From positions 1,657,297 to 1,721,296 of the forward strand of contig NZ_CP019936.1 of NCBI RefSeq assembly GCF_002009425.1: 64,000 bases of DNA, given 5' to 3'. A program made the position numbers and the translations under genes. Positions 1-11,393 of the stretch are shown piece after piece (within the stretch, counting starts at the first letter, position 1; the number at the start of each line of letters is the position of its first letter). This DNA comes from Thiosocius teredinicola. Lineage in GTDB: Bacteria; Pseudomonadota; Gammaproteobacteria; Chromatiales; Chromatiaceae. A model generated the notes under the pieces. It was not told the origin of the DNA. It did no database searches and worked only from the letters and a program-made list of their open reading frames with translations.

Positions 1-1196
1 CCATTGGCGAAGTTCACCAGGATAAAGCCGTACTCGTCGCGCTTGATTGCGTCGATCACCTGGTCGGCCACGGCCTGCGCGCTCATCGCGGGCTGGTGAT
101 CGTAGGTATCGACCTTGGGCGACGGGATCACGACCTGCTCTTCACCGCTATACGGGTCACCGCGCTGGCCGTTGAAGAAGAAGGTGACGTGCGGGTACTT
201 CTCGGTCTCGGCGCAACGGAACTGCTTCGCGCCGTGCGCGCTGATCACCTGGCCGAGCGTGACCGCCGGGCGTTCGGGCTCGAACGCGTAGGGTAGCCCG
301 TAGGTCTTGTCGTAGGCCATCATGCAGGTGACGTCGATGCGCGGTGTATCGCCGCGATCGAAGCCGTCGAAGTCGTCCAGACCCAACGCCGCGACCAATT
401 GCCGCGGGCGGTCTTTGCGGAAGTTGAAGAACACCACCTCATCGCCGCCGCGGATCGGTTCGAACGACGGCAGCAGGAGCGGCTGAATGAATTCGTCGCC
501 ATCGCCGGCTGCGTGAGCCGCGCGGATGCCGCCCTCGGCAGACAGTGCGTGTTGGCCCTCGCCATGGATCAAGGCACGCCAGGCAAGTTCGGTACGGTCC
601 CAGCGCTTATCGCGATCCATGGCGTAGTAGCGGCCGGTTACGCTGGCGATCGCGCCGCCGGCTTCATGCAGTGCCGGTTCCACTTCGGGCAGAAACTGAG
701 GTGCCGATTTCGGCGGCGTGTCGCGGCCGTCGGTGATCATGTGCAGCAGCGGTTTGACCCGATGCTGATGACACAGATCGATCAGTGCTGCCAGATGATT
801 CAGGCTCGAATGCACACCGCCGTCCGAAACCAGTCCGATCAGGTGCAGCGGGCGCTTCTTCTTGGCGGCCCGTTCTACAGCCTGGGTCAGCGCCGGGTTG
901 CGCGCGAACTCGCCGTTGGCGATGGCATCGTCGATGCGCACCACGTCCTGGCGCACGATGCTGCCGCAACCGAGCGTCAGGTGGCCGACCTCCGAGTTAC
1001 CCATCTGGCCGTCGGGCAGACCAACGGCAGGACCGGAGGCGTGCAGCGCGGTGTGCGAATAGCGCGAGAAATAGGCGTCGAGATTGGGCGTGTGCGCGGC
1101 CGCGACGGCATTGTTCAGGCGGCCCGGATTGATACCGAAGCCGTCGAGAATGACTAGTAAAACCGGGCGTCGCGGTACGCCGCTTAGGGTGCTCAT
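1..1196 (-). CDS. gpmI: 2,3-bisphosphoglycerate-independent phosphoglycerate mutase, 3' end outside window
   Basis: Cytosolic enzyme interconverting 3- and 2-phosphoglycerate in glycolysis and gluconeogenesis. The frame opens with ATG at 1196-1194 and stays open to the window edge, giving about 398 codons; the family is usually a little over 500 residues, so the C-terminus lies outside. Near the N-terminus PVLLVILDGFG holds the first metal-binding Asp of the alkaline phosphatase superfamily, and GNSEVGH (Ser about residue 68) supplies the serine that carries the phosphate. AMDRDKRWDRTE and ETEKYPHVTFFFNG are also typical of GpmI and absent from the cofactor-dependent enzyme. It is divergent from ppdK across a 392-bp spacer, so enzymes on both sides of enolase are adjacent. 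A long open frame on the other strand is only the antisense shadow. Confidence 0.95.
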   Translation of the reverse strand, partial: MSTLSGVPRRPVLLVILDGFGINPGRLNNAVAAAHTPNLDAYFSRYSHTALHASGPAVGLPDGQMGNSEVGHLTLGCGSIVRQDVVRIDDAIANGEFARNPALTQAVERAAKKKRPLHLIGLVSDGGVHSSLNHLAALIDLCHQHRVKPLLHMITDGRDTPPKSAPQFLPEVEPALHEAGGAIASVTGRYYAMDRDKRWDRTELAWRALIHGEGQHALSAEGGIRAAHAAGDGDEFIQPLLLPSFEPIRGGDEVVFFNFRKDRPRQLVAALGLDDFDGFDRGDTPRIDVTCMMAYDKTYGLPYAFEPERPAVTLGQVISAHGAKQFRCAETEKYPHVTFFFNGQRGDPYSGEEQVVIPSPKVDTYDHQPAMSAQAVADQVIDAIKRDEYGFILVNFAN

Positions 1197-1588
1197 CAGA
1201 TGACCTCGCTGGTGGCTGAACCGGCTGAGCGGTAGTTTGCTGCACGATCCATCTTCAACTTGCCTGATCTATGTAAACAGGTTTCGTGCCAGCCAATTTG
1301 TCGCGGTATGCGTGTTTCAGTGCGTGTGCCTGCGCCATCGTTGTGCGAACCGCGCTACCTCCGCTCGGTCTCGGTGCGTGTAGGTTCGACAAACGGGTTG
1401 ATGTTTCGTTGCATCGCAACATGCGAAAGATGCGCCGGCCGTCACAGTGTGTATCGGCATTTGACCCTGATCACTGATGCGACATATATCCGTCGCCAAT
1501 CGTCAGTCTGTAACGAATTTCGACAGCAAAGCGTGCTAATAGTTAACGCATTCCCAAGACCTAAAGATGACAAAAGGGCAGACATCCT
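1197..1588. promoter_or_regulatory. gpmI/ppdK divergent intergenic region with candidate ppdK promoter
   Basis: This 392-bp spacer holds no convincing gene; the short open frames in it lack ribosome binding sites and recognisable protein character. On the plus strand TTGACC at 1461-1466 and TATATC at 1485-1490 are 18 bp apart and resemble a sigma-70 promoter for ppdK, predicting a start near 1497 and a leader of about 90 nt. The match is by eye and no regulator site was recognised. Confidence 0.4.
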
Positions 1589-4381
<2,793 letters not shown>

Positions 4382-4396
4382 CGGGTTCGGATTGGC

Positions 4397-4420
4397 GGCG
4401 CCCCGCGAAACAGGGGCGCC
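4397..4420 (+). terminator. GC-rich hairpin after ppdK
   Basis: A perfect 8-bp stem (GGCGCCCC at 4397-4404 with GGGGCGCC at 4413-4420, 8-nt loop) starts 16 bp after the ppdK stop. No T run follows directly, so it could be a weak terminator or a 3' end stabiliser. A second 8-bp stem, CGCCAAAA at 4444-4451 with TTTTGGCG at 4459-4466, follows. Confidence 0.4.
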
Positions 4421-4483
4421 GTTCACACCATCGAGGTTTTCGACGCCAAAAATGGACGTTTTGGCGGCTTGTGGCTTATCTGC

Positions 4484-4497
4484 TTGATATCCATCAA
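4484..4497 (+). promoter_or_regulatory. FNR/ANR binding site
   Basis: TTGAT-ATCC-ATCAA is an exact match to the FNR consensus TTGAT-N4-ATCAA. It lies about 155 bp before the napC-like start, and AT-rich hexamers (CATAAT at 4510, CATCAT at 4520) lie downstream at roughly -10 distance; CATCAT fits best with class II activation. This predicts oxygen-limited expression of the cytochrome and the overlapping ankyrin gene. Confidence 0.75.
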
Positions 4498-4649
4498 TAA
4501 GCGAACGCGCATAATCTCGCATCATCGGGCCAGTTCCGTTGCCACCCCTCAAAATTTCCAATAACGGCAACGGAGAACGCGGTCGGTACAGGGTGCCGCC
4601 ACCACGCGTTGGATTGCGCGTGGATGCGTTCACAATGTGAGATGACATC

Positions 4650-5249
4650 ATGGATTCGACCGGTCAGGAACCGAACCGCAAGCGTGGCTTTTTACGACGC
4701 CGCTCGCCGCTTGTTGTACTGGTGTTGGGTTTCGTCGTGGGCATCATCTTCTGGGGCGGTTTCAACACGGCCATGGAAATGACCAACTCGATGGATTTCT
4801 GCATCAGTTGCCACGAGATGCGCGATACCGTCTACCAGGAATACAAAGAGTCGGTGCACTTCCGCAATCCCTCGGGTGTGCAGGCGACCTGCGCCGATTG
4901 CCACGTGCCGCGCCAGTGGGAGTACAAGGTGGTGCGCAAGATCCAGGCGACCAGCGAGATTTACCACAAGGTCATGGGGACGATCGATACCCCGGAGAAG
5001 TTCGAAGCCAAGCGCTGGGAACTGGCTAATCGCGTCTGGGACAAGATGAAAGAGACGGATTCACGCGAATGCCGTAACTGTCATCATTTCCAGACCATGG
5101 AACTGAGCGAGCAGGATCGCTCGGCGCGCCGCAAGCATGAGCAGGCACCGGTCAAAGGCCGGACTTGCATCGACTGTCACAAAGGGATCGCGCACGAGTA
5201 CCCGGACAAACCCGATGATTTGGAAACGGCTGAGGCGGCAGCGGAATGA
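4650..5249 (+). CDS. NapC/NirT family tetraheme cytochrome c
   Basis: Membrane-anchored quinol dehydrogenase that passes electrons from the quinol pool to a periplasmic reductase or cytochrome. Residues 20-37 form one N-terminal membrane anchor after a basic stretch. Four CxxCH heme sites follow: CISCH (51), CADCH (81), CRNCH (141) and CIDCH (173). At 199 residues it matches the usual NapC/NrfH/NirT/CymA length. No terminal reductase lies beside it, so its partner is unknown and a subtype name is not justified. It sits behind a perfect FNR box and overlaps the next gene by 4 bp, implying joint translation with a secreted ankyrin protein. Start ATG 4650 is preceded by a purine-rich GTGAGATGAC stretch. 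Confidence 0.92.
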   Translation: MDSTGQEPNRKRGFLRRRSPLVVLVLGFVVGIIFWGGFNTAMEMTNSMDFCISCHEMRDTVYQEYKESVHFRNPSGVQATCADCHVPRQWEYKVVRKIQATSEIYHKVMGTIDTPEKFEAKRWELANRVWDKMKETDSRECRNCHHFQTMELSEQDRSARRKHEQAPVKGRTCIDCHKGIAHEYPDKPDDLETAEAAAE

Positions 5250-6208
5250 TGGGCGCAGTAATTCGCATTGCTACGGTTCTGTTGGCGTTGTTGGTGTTCA
5301 ACACCGCGATAGCGGCCGACGTTGAGCGCGAGAAGGCGCTGATCCGCGCAGCGTTCGACGGCGACGCTGCCACCGCCACCGAACTGCTTGCGGCCGGCAT
5401 CGATCCGAATGCGCGCAACGAACTGGGCAAGACTGCGCTGATGTATGCCGCCGAGGAAGGGCACGGCGAGGTCGTCGCGTTGTTGTTGCAGCACGGTGCC
5501 TATGTCGATGCCCAAACCCACGAAGGCTTTTCCGCGCTCGGCCTGGCGGCGGAAGCTGGTCAGGGTGAGGTGGTCAAGCAGTTGATCGATAATCGCGCCA
5601 GTCTGCGGCTCGCGTCGCGCGCCGGTGAAGACCCGTTGATGATGGCCGCGGCTGCCGGTCGTAGCGAGGTGGTCGATCGCCTGATCGAGGCGGGAGCGGA
5701 CGTCAGCACGCGCAACCACGATGGTCAAACGGCGTTGCTGATTGCCGCCGAAGAGGGGCAGGTGGAGGCCGTCGGGCTGCTGTTGGATGCGGGTAGCGAT
5801 GTGGCGGCCGCAGATCGGCACGGTGCCTCGGCGCTGATGCTGGCCGCGGGCAAAGGTCATGTCGGCGTGATCGGGGTGCTGGTCAAACAGCGCGCGCCGC
5901 TCGATCAGCGTGACAGCAACGGCTCAACAGCCCTGGCTTGGGCCGCCGAGGTCGGCGCCTTGTTGGCTGTCGAAACCCTGATCGAGGCCGGTGCAAATGT
6001 CGATGCCTCCGATCACGAAGGCTGGTCGGCGATGTTCGAGGCGGCAAACGCCGGTCACACCGATGTGGTTAAGCGGTTGCTGGATGCCGGTGCCAATCCG
6101 GCGTTTACCGATACCGGTGATATGTCGGCGGCAGACTACGCCAAGCGCCGCGGTCATGCTGAAACTGCCGCGTTATTGGCGGAAGCACAGGCGAAGCGGT
6201 CTCAATAG
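5246..6208 (+). CDS. secreted ankyrin-repeat protein
   Basis: 320-residue protein with a signal peptide (hydrophobic residues 6-21, likely cut after AIAA near residue 23), so it should act in the periplasm. The mature part is essentially all ankyrin repeats, about eight to nine units of 33 residues with repeated GxTALMxAAxxGHxEVVxLLLxxGAxV character. Ankyrins bind other proteins; no catalytic domain is visible. Its ATGA overlap with the tetraheme cytochrome gene (ATG at 5246, cytochrome stop at 5247-5249) implies translational coupling and a shared FNR-controlled transcript. A periplasmic scaffold or protector of the cytochrome or its partner is an inference only. A second ATG directly follows the first, so the exact start is uncertain by one codon. 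Confidence 0.85.
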   Translation: MMGAVIRIATVLLALLVFNTAIAADVEREKALIRAAFDGDAATATELLAAGIDPNARNELGKTALMYAAEEGHGEVVALLLQHGAYVDAQTHEGFSALGLAAEAGQGEVVKQLIDNRASLRLASRAGEDPLMMAAAAGRSEVVDRLIEAGADVSTRNHDGQTALLIAAEEGQVEAVGLLLDAGSDVAAADRHGASALMLAAGKGHVGVIGVLVKQRAPLDQRDSNGSTALAWAAEVGALLAVETLIEAGANVDASDHEGWSAMFEAANAGHTDVVKRLLDAGANPAFTDTGDMSAADYAKRRGHAETAALLAEAQAKRSQ

Positions 6209-6233
6209 CGCCGGGTAAAATGCACGCTGCGAA

Positions 6234-8129
6234 TCAGGCAGCGTCGAGATGCTGCTGGCTCAAGGCGAAGGTCAGCAGTTCCCACATCACAACGCTGTGG
6301 TCGCTGCGACCACTGTCATGCTGCGCCTGCAGCTGTCGCAGATAATCGACATTGAACAGCCCGCTGTCCTGCATCGCCTCGCTTAGCACCAGCTGGCGAT
6401 ACTTTTCACGCAACGGTCCGCGGAACCATTTCGCCAGCGGTATCGAAAACCCCTGTTTTGGGCGATACAGGATATCGTCGGGCAACAACGGTTTCAGCGC
6501 GCGTTTGAACAAATGCTTGCCGTCGCCGCCGACCAGCTTCCATTCCGGTTTAAGTCCCGACATCCATTCAACCAATAGATGATCGAGTAGCGGTACGCGT
6601 ACCTCCAGCGAATGCGCCATGCTCGCGCGGTCGACCTTGTGCAGAATGCTGACCAGGAAGGTTTTCAGATCGAGGTATTGCACCAGCGACAGCGGGTCAT
6701 CCGTCGGCGCATGCTGTGCATGTTCACGCAGCACCTGTACAGCGTTATAGCCGCCGAGTTCGTTGCTTAGCGACTGACTGAAGAGGCGTCGGCGCTGCCC
6801 ATCGGTCATGCGCGACACGCTGTGGAACCAGGCGCCGACGCTGTCACGCGCCAATGATTGAAAGGTCGTCTTGGCACGCAGGAACTGCGGTGCCCAGTCG
6901 GCCTTGGGATACAGTGCGCCGAGCGGGCCGAACAGGGCGCGGCGCAAACCTGCCGGGAACATACCGCGCAGCTTTTCTTCGGCCATGTGCATGCGGTAAC
7001 GCCGATAGCCGGCCAGGTTCTCATCGCCGCCGTCGCCCGACAACGCCACGGTCACACGCTTGCGTGCCGCCTCGCACACCCGGTAGGTCGGCATAGCCGA
7101 GCTGTCGGCAAATGGTTCGTCGTACAACCAGCCCATCTTATCGACCAGTTCGTAGTCGTCGGCCTTGACTGTATCGGTCTGGTGATCGGTCTGGTAGCGC
7201 TCGGCGACTTCGCGCGCATAGGCGGTCTCGTCGAACTCGGGCACATCGAAACCGATCGCACAGGTCTTGACCGGCTGATCCATCATGCCCGCCATCAGGG
7301 CCACGACCGCACTGGAGTCAACACCGCCGGACAGGAAGGCGCCCAGCGGCACTTCGGCGACCAGGCGGATATCGATTGCCTGCCTGAGGCGCTCGATCAA
7401 CTCGTGTTCGGCATCGGCAATCGAGGTGATGCCGTTGTCGGCGAACGGGATGTCCCAGTACTTGCTGGGCCGCGGCAGAGACTTCTGGCCTTTCTCGATC
7501 ACCAGGGTGTGACCGGGCGGCAGCTTGTGCACGCCTGCGTAAATGGATCGCGGCTCAGGGATGTAGCCGTAGGCAAAGTATTCTTCGATCGCACACGCGT
7601 CGCGTTTGCGCTCGAGCGAGGGATGCGGCAACAGTGCCTTGAGCTCGGAACCGAATACAAAGTGACCGTTGGGCAGCAGGGCGTAGTAGAGCGGTTTGAT
7701 GCCCAGGCGGTCGCGCGCGATAAACAGGCGGCGATGTTTCTGCGACCAGATTGCGAACGCGAACATGCCGCGCAGGCGTTTGACACACTCGCAGCCCCAG
7801 ACCTCCCAGGCGCGCAGTATCACTTCGGTGTCGGAGTTGGTGTGGAAGCGGTAGCCCAGCTCTTCGAGTTCGGGACGCAACTCGGCGAAGTTGTAGACCT
7901 CACCGTTGAACACGATCGCCGCGCTCTTGTCGTCGTTGAACAGCGGTTGCTGACCGCTGGCGATATCGATGATCGACAACCGGCGATGCCCCAACGCGAC
8001 GCCCGGTTCCAGATGAATGCCGGATTCATCCGGACCGCGATGCGTGAGGGCATCGGTCATGGCGGTGATCAGGTCGCGATTCGGCGTCTCGTCACTGCGC
8101 GTATCAAAGAGTCCGGCTATCCCACACAT
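6234..8129 (-). CDS. glutamine-hydrolysing asparagine synthase-like amidotransferase (XrtA-type)
   Basis: 631-residue AsnB-family protein. Cys2 after the initiator Met (MCGIAG) is the glutaminase nucleophile of the class II amidotransferase domain; the C-terminal synthetase domain has the pyrophosphate loop SGGVDSS around residue 265. The sequence resembles the exosortase A-associated amidotransferase group (model TIGR03108 from memory) more than housekeeping AsnB, and the next gene upstream is a glycosyltransferase of the matching TIGR03088 type. In such loci the protein is thought to modify a sugar of an exported polysaccharide rather than make free asparagine. Only 9 bp separate it from that glycosyltransferase, so they form an operon. 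It converges with the ankyrin gene across 25 bp. General asparagine synthesis remains possible. Confidence 0.88.
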   Translation of the reverse strand: MCGIAGLFDTRSDETPNRDLITAMTDALTHRGPDESGIHLEPGVALGHRRLSIIDIASGQQPLFNDDKSAAIVFNGEVYNFAELRPELEELGYRFHTNSDTEVILRAWEVWGCECVKRLRGMFAFAIWSQKHRRLFIARDRLGIKPLYYALLPNGHFVFGSELKALLPHPSLERKRDACAIEEYFAYGYIPEPRSIYAGVHKLPPGHTLVIEKGQKSLPRPSKYWDIPFADNGITSIADAEHELIERLRQAIDIRLVAEVPLGAFLSGGVDSSAVVALMAGMMDQPVKTCAIGFDVPEFDETAYAREVAERYQTDHQTDTVKADDYELVDKMGWLYDEPFADSSAMPTYRVCEAARKRVTVALSGDGGDENLAGYRRYRMHMAEEKLRGMFPAGLRRALFGPLGALYPKADWAPQFLRAKTTFQSLARDSVGAWFHSVSRMTDGQRRRLFSQSLSNELGGYNAVQVLREHAQHAPTDDPLSLVQYLDLKTFLVSILHKVDRASMAHSLEVRVPLLDHLLVEWMSGLKPEWKLVGGDGKHLFKRALKPLLPDDILYRPKQGFSIPLAKWFRGPLREKYRQLVLSEAMQDSGLFNVDYLRQLQAQHDSGRSDHSVVMWELLTFALSQQHLDAA

Positions 8130-8138
8130 GCTGTTGCC

Positions 8139-9305
8139 TTACGCGCTGCCACGTTTGTCCAGGAGCTGATCATACACGCCGCCATACGCCGAAAGCATCT
8201 GCGCCATGCTGAACTGTCTACGGATACGTTCGCAGCCGGCTTCGCCATGGGTATGGCGCAGCGGACCGTTGCCGGCATAGATCGCCATCTGTTCGGCCAT
8301 GGCCGTGGGACTGTTTGGCGGAACAACGACGCCGGTGCGGCCGATGTCGATCAGCTCGCTGTTGCCGCCAACATCGGTTGCGATTACCGGTAGGCCGGTC
8401 GCCATGGCTTCAAGGATGGTGTTCGAGATGCCCTCGGCCTGCGAGGGCAGTACGAATACATCGAAGCCGCGCATCACCTCGGGCACGTTATCGAGGCTGC
8501 CGGGCAGCCAACATTGGTCGGGCAGGCCGGCGTTGTCGAGCAGATCACTACAGATTTCGCGTAGCGGCCCGTCGCCGACCAACACCAGCCGCAGGTTCGG
8601 TTGCAATGCCGGATGCTGTTCGCACAGTTGGATAAAGGCCTTGCACAGCGTGACCTGATCCTTCACGCCATGCATGCGGCCAACGGTACCGAACACCACG
8701 CTGTTTGCATCGACGAAGCCTTCGGGCAGCGCCGAGCTGTCGCCCGGTGCAAAGCGTCGGTTGTCGACACCGTTATAGATGCGGCTGACCTTGTCGGCCT
8801 TGATGCCGACGCGCTCGAGCAGATAGCTCTCCAGCTCACGCGACAAGGCGATGAAGCGATGCACCAGGGGGCTGTGTGCGCGCCTTAACCATTGGTATTT
8901 GCGGTTGCTGCCATCCGGGTCGCTGACATCCCAGCCGTGTTCGCCGTGCACGCGGCACGGTACGCGCGCCAGCCAGGCCGGGATCTGCGCTTCAAGGCAG
9001 CCGATGTTGCGTGTATGCACGACAGCCGGTCGCAGTTGGCGAAACAATTTGTACAGGTCGCGCCACAGTCCGAAGTCCTGCCCCGGCTTCTTGTGCATCT
9101 CGTACACGCGTACATCGTCGCGTTGGATGCGCTGTTGGAAGTCGGTCGATTCGGTCAGGCAGACGATCGCATTACGGTAGCGATCGCTCGGTAATTGATT
9201 AACCAGGTTGACGACGCCATTTTCCAGCCCGCCGACCTGTAGGCGGTAGAGCACGTGGAGTACAAGCGGGCGTGGGTCGTCGTGAGCGACGGCAGGGGAC
9301 GGCAA
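8139..9305 (-). CDS. glycosyltransferase family 4, PEP-CTERM/XrtA type
   Basis: 388-residue GT-B glycosyltransferase. The N-terminal LHVLYRLQVGGLENGVVNLV closely resembles the sugar transferase group tied to EpsH1/XrtA polysaccharide loci (TIGR03088). The C-terminal donor-binding half has VGRMHGVKDQ and PSQAEGISNTILEAMATGLP, the E-x7-E retaining GT4 signature. It probably adds a sugar to a lipid-linked exopolysaccharide precursor on the cytoplasmic face of the membrane. It is first in an operon with the amidotransferase. The start at 9305 is TTG with a poor ribosome site and no nearby ATG, so the first 10-15 residues are uncertain. No exosortase, PEP-CTERM protein or polymerase is in the window. 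Confidence 0.88.
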   Translation of the reverse strand: MPSPAVAHDDPRPLVLHVLYRLQVGGLENGVVNLVNQLPSDRYRNAIVCLTESTDFQQRIQRDDVRVYEMHKKPGQDFGLWRDLYKLFRQLRPAVVHTRNIGCLEAQIPAWLARVPCRVHGEHGWDVSDPDGSNRKYQWLRRAHSPLVHRFIALSRELESYLLERVGIKADKVSRIYNGVDNRRFAPGDSSALPEGFVDANSVVFGTVGRMHGVKDQVTLCKAFIQLCEQHPALQPNLRLVLVGDGPLREICSDLLDNAGLPDQCWLPGSLDNVPEVMRGFDVFVLPSQAEGISNTILEAMATGLPVIATDVGGNSELIDIGRTGVVVPPNSPTAMAEQMAIYAGNGPLRHTHGEAGCERIRRQFSMAQMLSAYGGVYDQLLDKRGSA

Positions 9306-9383
9306 GACAGATTCCGATGGTTAATGACCGCCGCGATTATCGCAGGCGGTCAGCCACCAAGAAAGGGTGAATGGCGCGGGGTG

Positions 9384-10232
9384 TTAACCCTCGAGCATGC
9401 TGCGGACTTCGGCGATCTCTTCGGCCGGGCCTTCCATGTCGACGATGATCACCTCGGGCTCCATGCCGATCTTGGCGAATGCCGGCACGTGCGACCAATC
9501 GGTTTCGGCTTCGGGGCCACCCTTGGCCGACAGGTTCTGCAGGCGTGCCACCAAGACCACGTCTGCATAGGTCGGGGTCGGGCCCGGGTCGTAGCTCAGG
9601 TCGTAGACCGCGGTCGGGATGTTCTGCAGCGACGATGCGAAGTTCCAGTGCTTGAGGATGCGCGCGCCGATCTCGGGTGCCAGCTCTTCGATCAGCTGGT
9701 GGATAACCAGCGTGTCGGCGTCGAAGCCGAACAGTTCGTCGATCTTGGTCAGCAGCGGCAGTGCGCCGATGTTGTGAATCAGGCCGCCGAGCATCGCCTG
9801 CTCGTTTTCCAGCTCGGGTACGGCGCCGGCCAGCACGCGGCTGATCGCGGCGACCTGCAGGCTGTCGTCCCAGATCTTACGGAACTGCTTGTCGAGTGCG
9901 TCGGAGGTTGCCTGGAAGATCTGACGCATCGCCAGGCTGACCACCAGGCTGCGCACCATCTTCACGCCCAGACGGGTGACCGCCTGCTGGATCGTGTCGA
10001 TCTCGCGGCTGCCGCGGTACAGCGGGCTGTTGGCGACCTGCAACAGGCGCGCCGACAGGGCGGCGTCGTTGGCCACCATCTTGGCGATCGAGGCTGCGTC
10101 TGCCGTATCGCTCTCGACTGCATCGCGCACCTGCAGGGCCACCTCAGGCAGGGTGGGGAGCTGCAGCTCATTGTTCTCGATTTCTTTGCGGATGACGTCG
10201 GCTAGGTCGGCACTCTGCGCAGCGTTGAGCAT
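9384..10232 (-). CDS. stand-alone HDOD domain protein
   Basis: 282 residues, almost wholly an HDOD domain (about 15-215), a non-enzymatic relative of HD phosphohydrolases used as a signalling scaffold. LPTLPEVALQVRDAV, DAALSARLLQVANSP and AIxRLGVKMVRSLVVSLAM-like helices are typical. The HD metal dyad is not kept: the corresponding segment reads GGLIHNIGALPL. There is no GGDEF, EAL or receiver domain, so input and output are unknown. ATG start at 10232 has GGAGCCGAC directly upstream. It follows ygfZ on the same strand with a 68-bp gap. Confidence 0.88.
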   Translation of the reverse strand: MLNAAQSADLADVIRKEIENNELQLPTLPEVALQVRDAVESDTADAASIAKMVANDAALSARLLQVANSPLYRGSREIDTIQQAVTRLGVKMVRSLVVSLAMRQIFQATSDALDKQFRKIWDDSLQVAAISRVLAGAVPELENEQAMLGGLIHNIGALPLLTKIDELFGFDADTLVIHQLIEELAPEIGARILKHWNFASSLQNIPTAVYDLSYDPGPTPTYADVVLVARLQNLSAKGGPEAETDWSHVPAFAKIGMEPEVIIVDMEGPAEEIAEVRSMLEG

Positions 10233-10300
10233 GTCGGCTCCGGTTCAGCAGTAAATGATAAGAACTACTGCGGAAGGAGCCGGCAAAACTTGAGGGAAAC

Positions 10301-11290
10301 TCACTCCTCAATCGGTGGCAGTTCGTACGGCAGGTCCAGCAGTTTCAGGGCCGGCCCGTCGACCGAATCCAGGTGGATATCGCCGCCATCTGCGACGCTG
10401 ATTTCGAGCACCGCCAGCACCTCGTAGCCACCGTCAGGCGATGGCGCGGCATCCACGATGCGGCCGGCGCCCTGGCCCGATGCGCTGGTCGGGGAGTGCA
10501 GCTCGGTGCCCGGCGCGGGGCGCTCGCCGACATCCGCGTGCAGGCGGTACATGCGGCGCTTGAGTTTGCCCAGGTACTGCATGCGCGCGACGATCTCCTG
10601 GCCGGTGTAGCAGCCCTTGGTGAAACTCACGCCGCCGATCAGCTGCATATTGGTCATCTGCGGCACGAAGGCCTCGACCGTGTCTTCGAACACCGTCGGC
10701 ATACCGGCGCGGATATCCATCAGCGCCCAGAACTCCGGGCCGCTCTGCTCGGCCTTGGCGCTAATGTCGGCCCACAGCCCGGTCATGGTCGCGACCGGGG
10801 CGATCAGTTCGAAGCGGGGCCGGTCGCCCGGCAGGCGGATGATCGTCAGGTCATCGCGGGTTTCGCTGGCCTTGTCGCCGCTCGGCGCGAACGGCAGCAG
10901 TCCGGCGGCACAGTCGCCGGCCAGTCCGACCCGCGCGAGCTGCTCGCTGGCGTTTTCGAGTTTCACCTGCGAGCGCAATACGAACATCGTGAGCCGTTTG
11001 AGCGTGGCGTCGAGGCGCTCCATCGGCAATTGCATGTACAGGTCGTCACCGCGCTGAAAGATCAGGAAGCTGCCGAGCATGCGGCCTTTCGGGCTGCAAT
11101 AACTGCTCAGCTGTACCAGCTCGGGGCTGACCTCGCGGATATCGTTGGTCAGTTGGCCCTGTAAAAAGGTGCGGGTGTCGTCGCCGTTGACCTTGATCAG
11201 GCCGAAATGCGACAGGTCGGTAACGGCACAGTCGGGAAAGGTCAGGCCCAACGGTGCTTTCGGGGTAACGGTTTCTTGCCAGGTATTCAT
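10301..11290 (-). CDS. ygfZ: YgfZ/GcvT-like folate-binding protein
   Basis: 329-residue folate-binding protein related to the T-protein of glycine cleavage. The family signature K-G-C-Y-x-G-Q-E is present as KGCYTGQEIVAR about two thirds along the chain; its Cys is needed for function in E. coli. YgfZ supports repair or assembly of certain iron-sulfur enzymes and thereby tRNA thiolation. The N-terminus (VNGDDTRTFLQGQLTNDIR) is also typical. It is divergent from the RNB ribonuclease across about 100 bp. Confidence 0.93.
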   Translation of the reverse strand: MNTWQETVTPKAPLGLTFPDCAVTDLSHFGLIKVNGDDTRTFLQGQLTNDIREVSPELVQLSSYCSPKGRMLGSFLIFQRGDDLYMQLPMERLDATLKRLTMFVLRSQVKLENASEQLARVGLAGDCAAGLLPFAPSGDKASETRDDLTIIRLPGDRPRFELIAPVATMTGLWADISAKAEQSGPEFWALMDIRAGMPTVFEDTVEAFVPQMTNMQLIGGVSFTKGCYTGQEIVARMQYLGKLKRRMYRLHADVGERPAPGTELHSPTSASGQGAGRIVDAAPSPDGGYEVLAVLEISVADGGDIHLDSVDGPALKLLDLPYELPPIEE

Positions 11291-11393
11291 CGTGATGTGC
11301 TGCTCTGGTTGAATTCGCGCCGAACCGGCGCGGCAATGGCGTTATCATAAACAATCCGCCGCTGAGGTTAAGCGGCCAACCCCAGGTAGATTT

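Noticed and set aside
399..1157. 252-codon plus-strand frame
   Set aside because: Antisense shadow of gpmI, whose minus-strand reading has all family motifs.
6858..8393. 511-codon plus-strand frame
   Set aside because: Antisense to the amidotransferase and glycosyltransferase genes.
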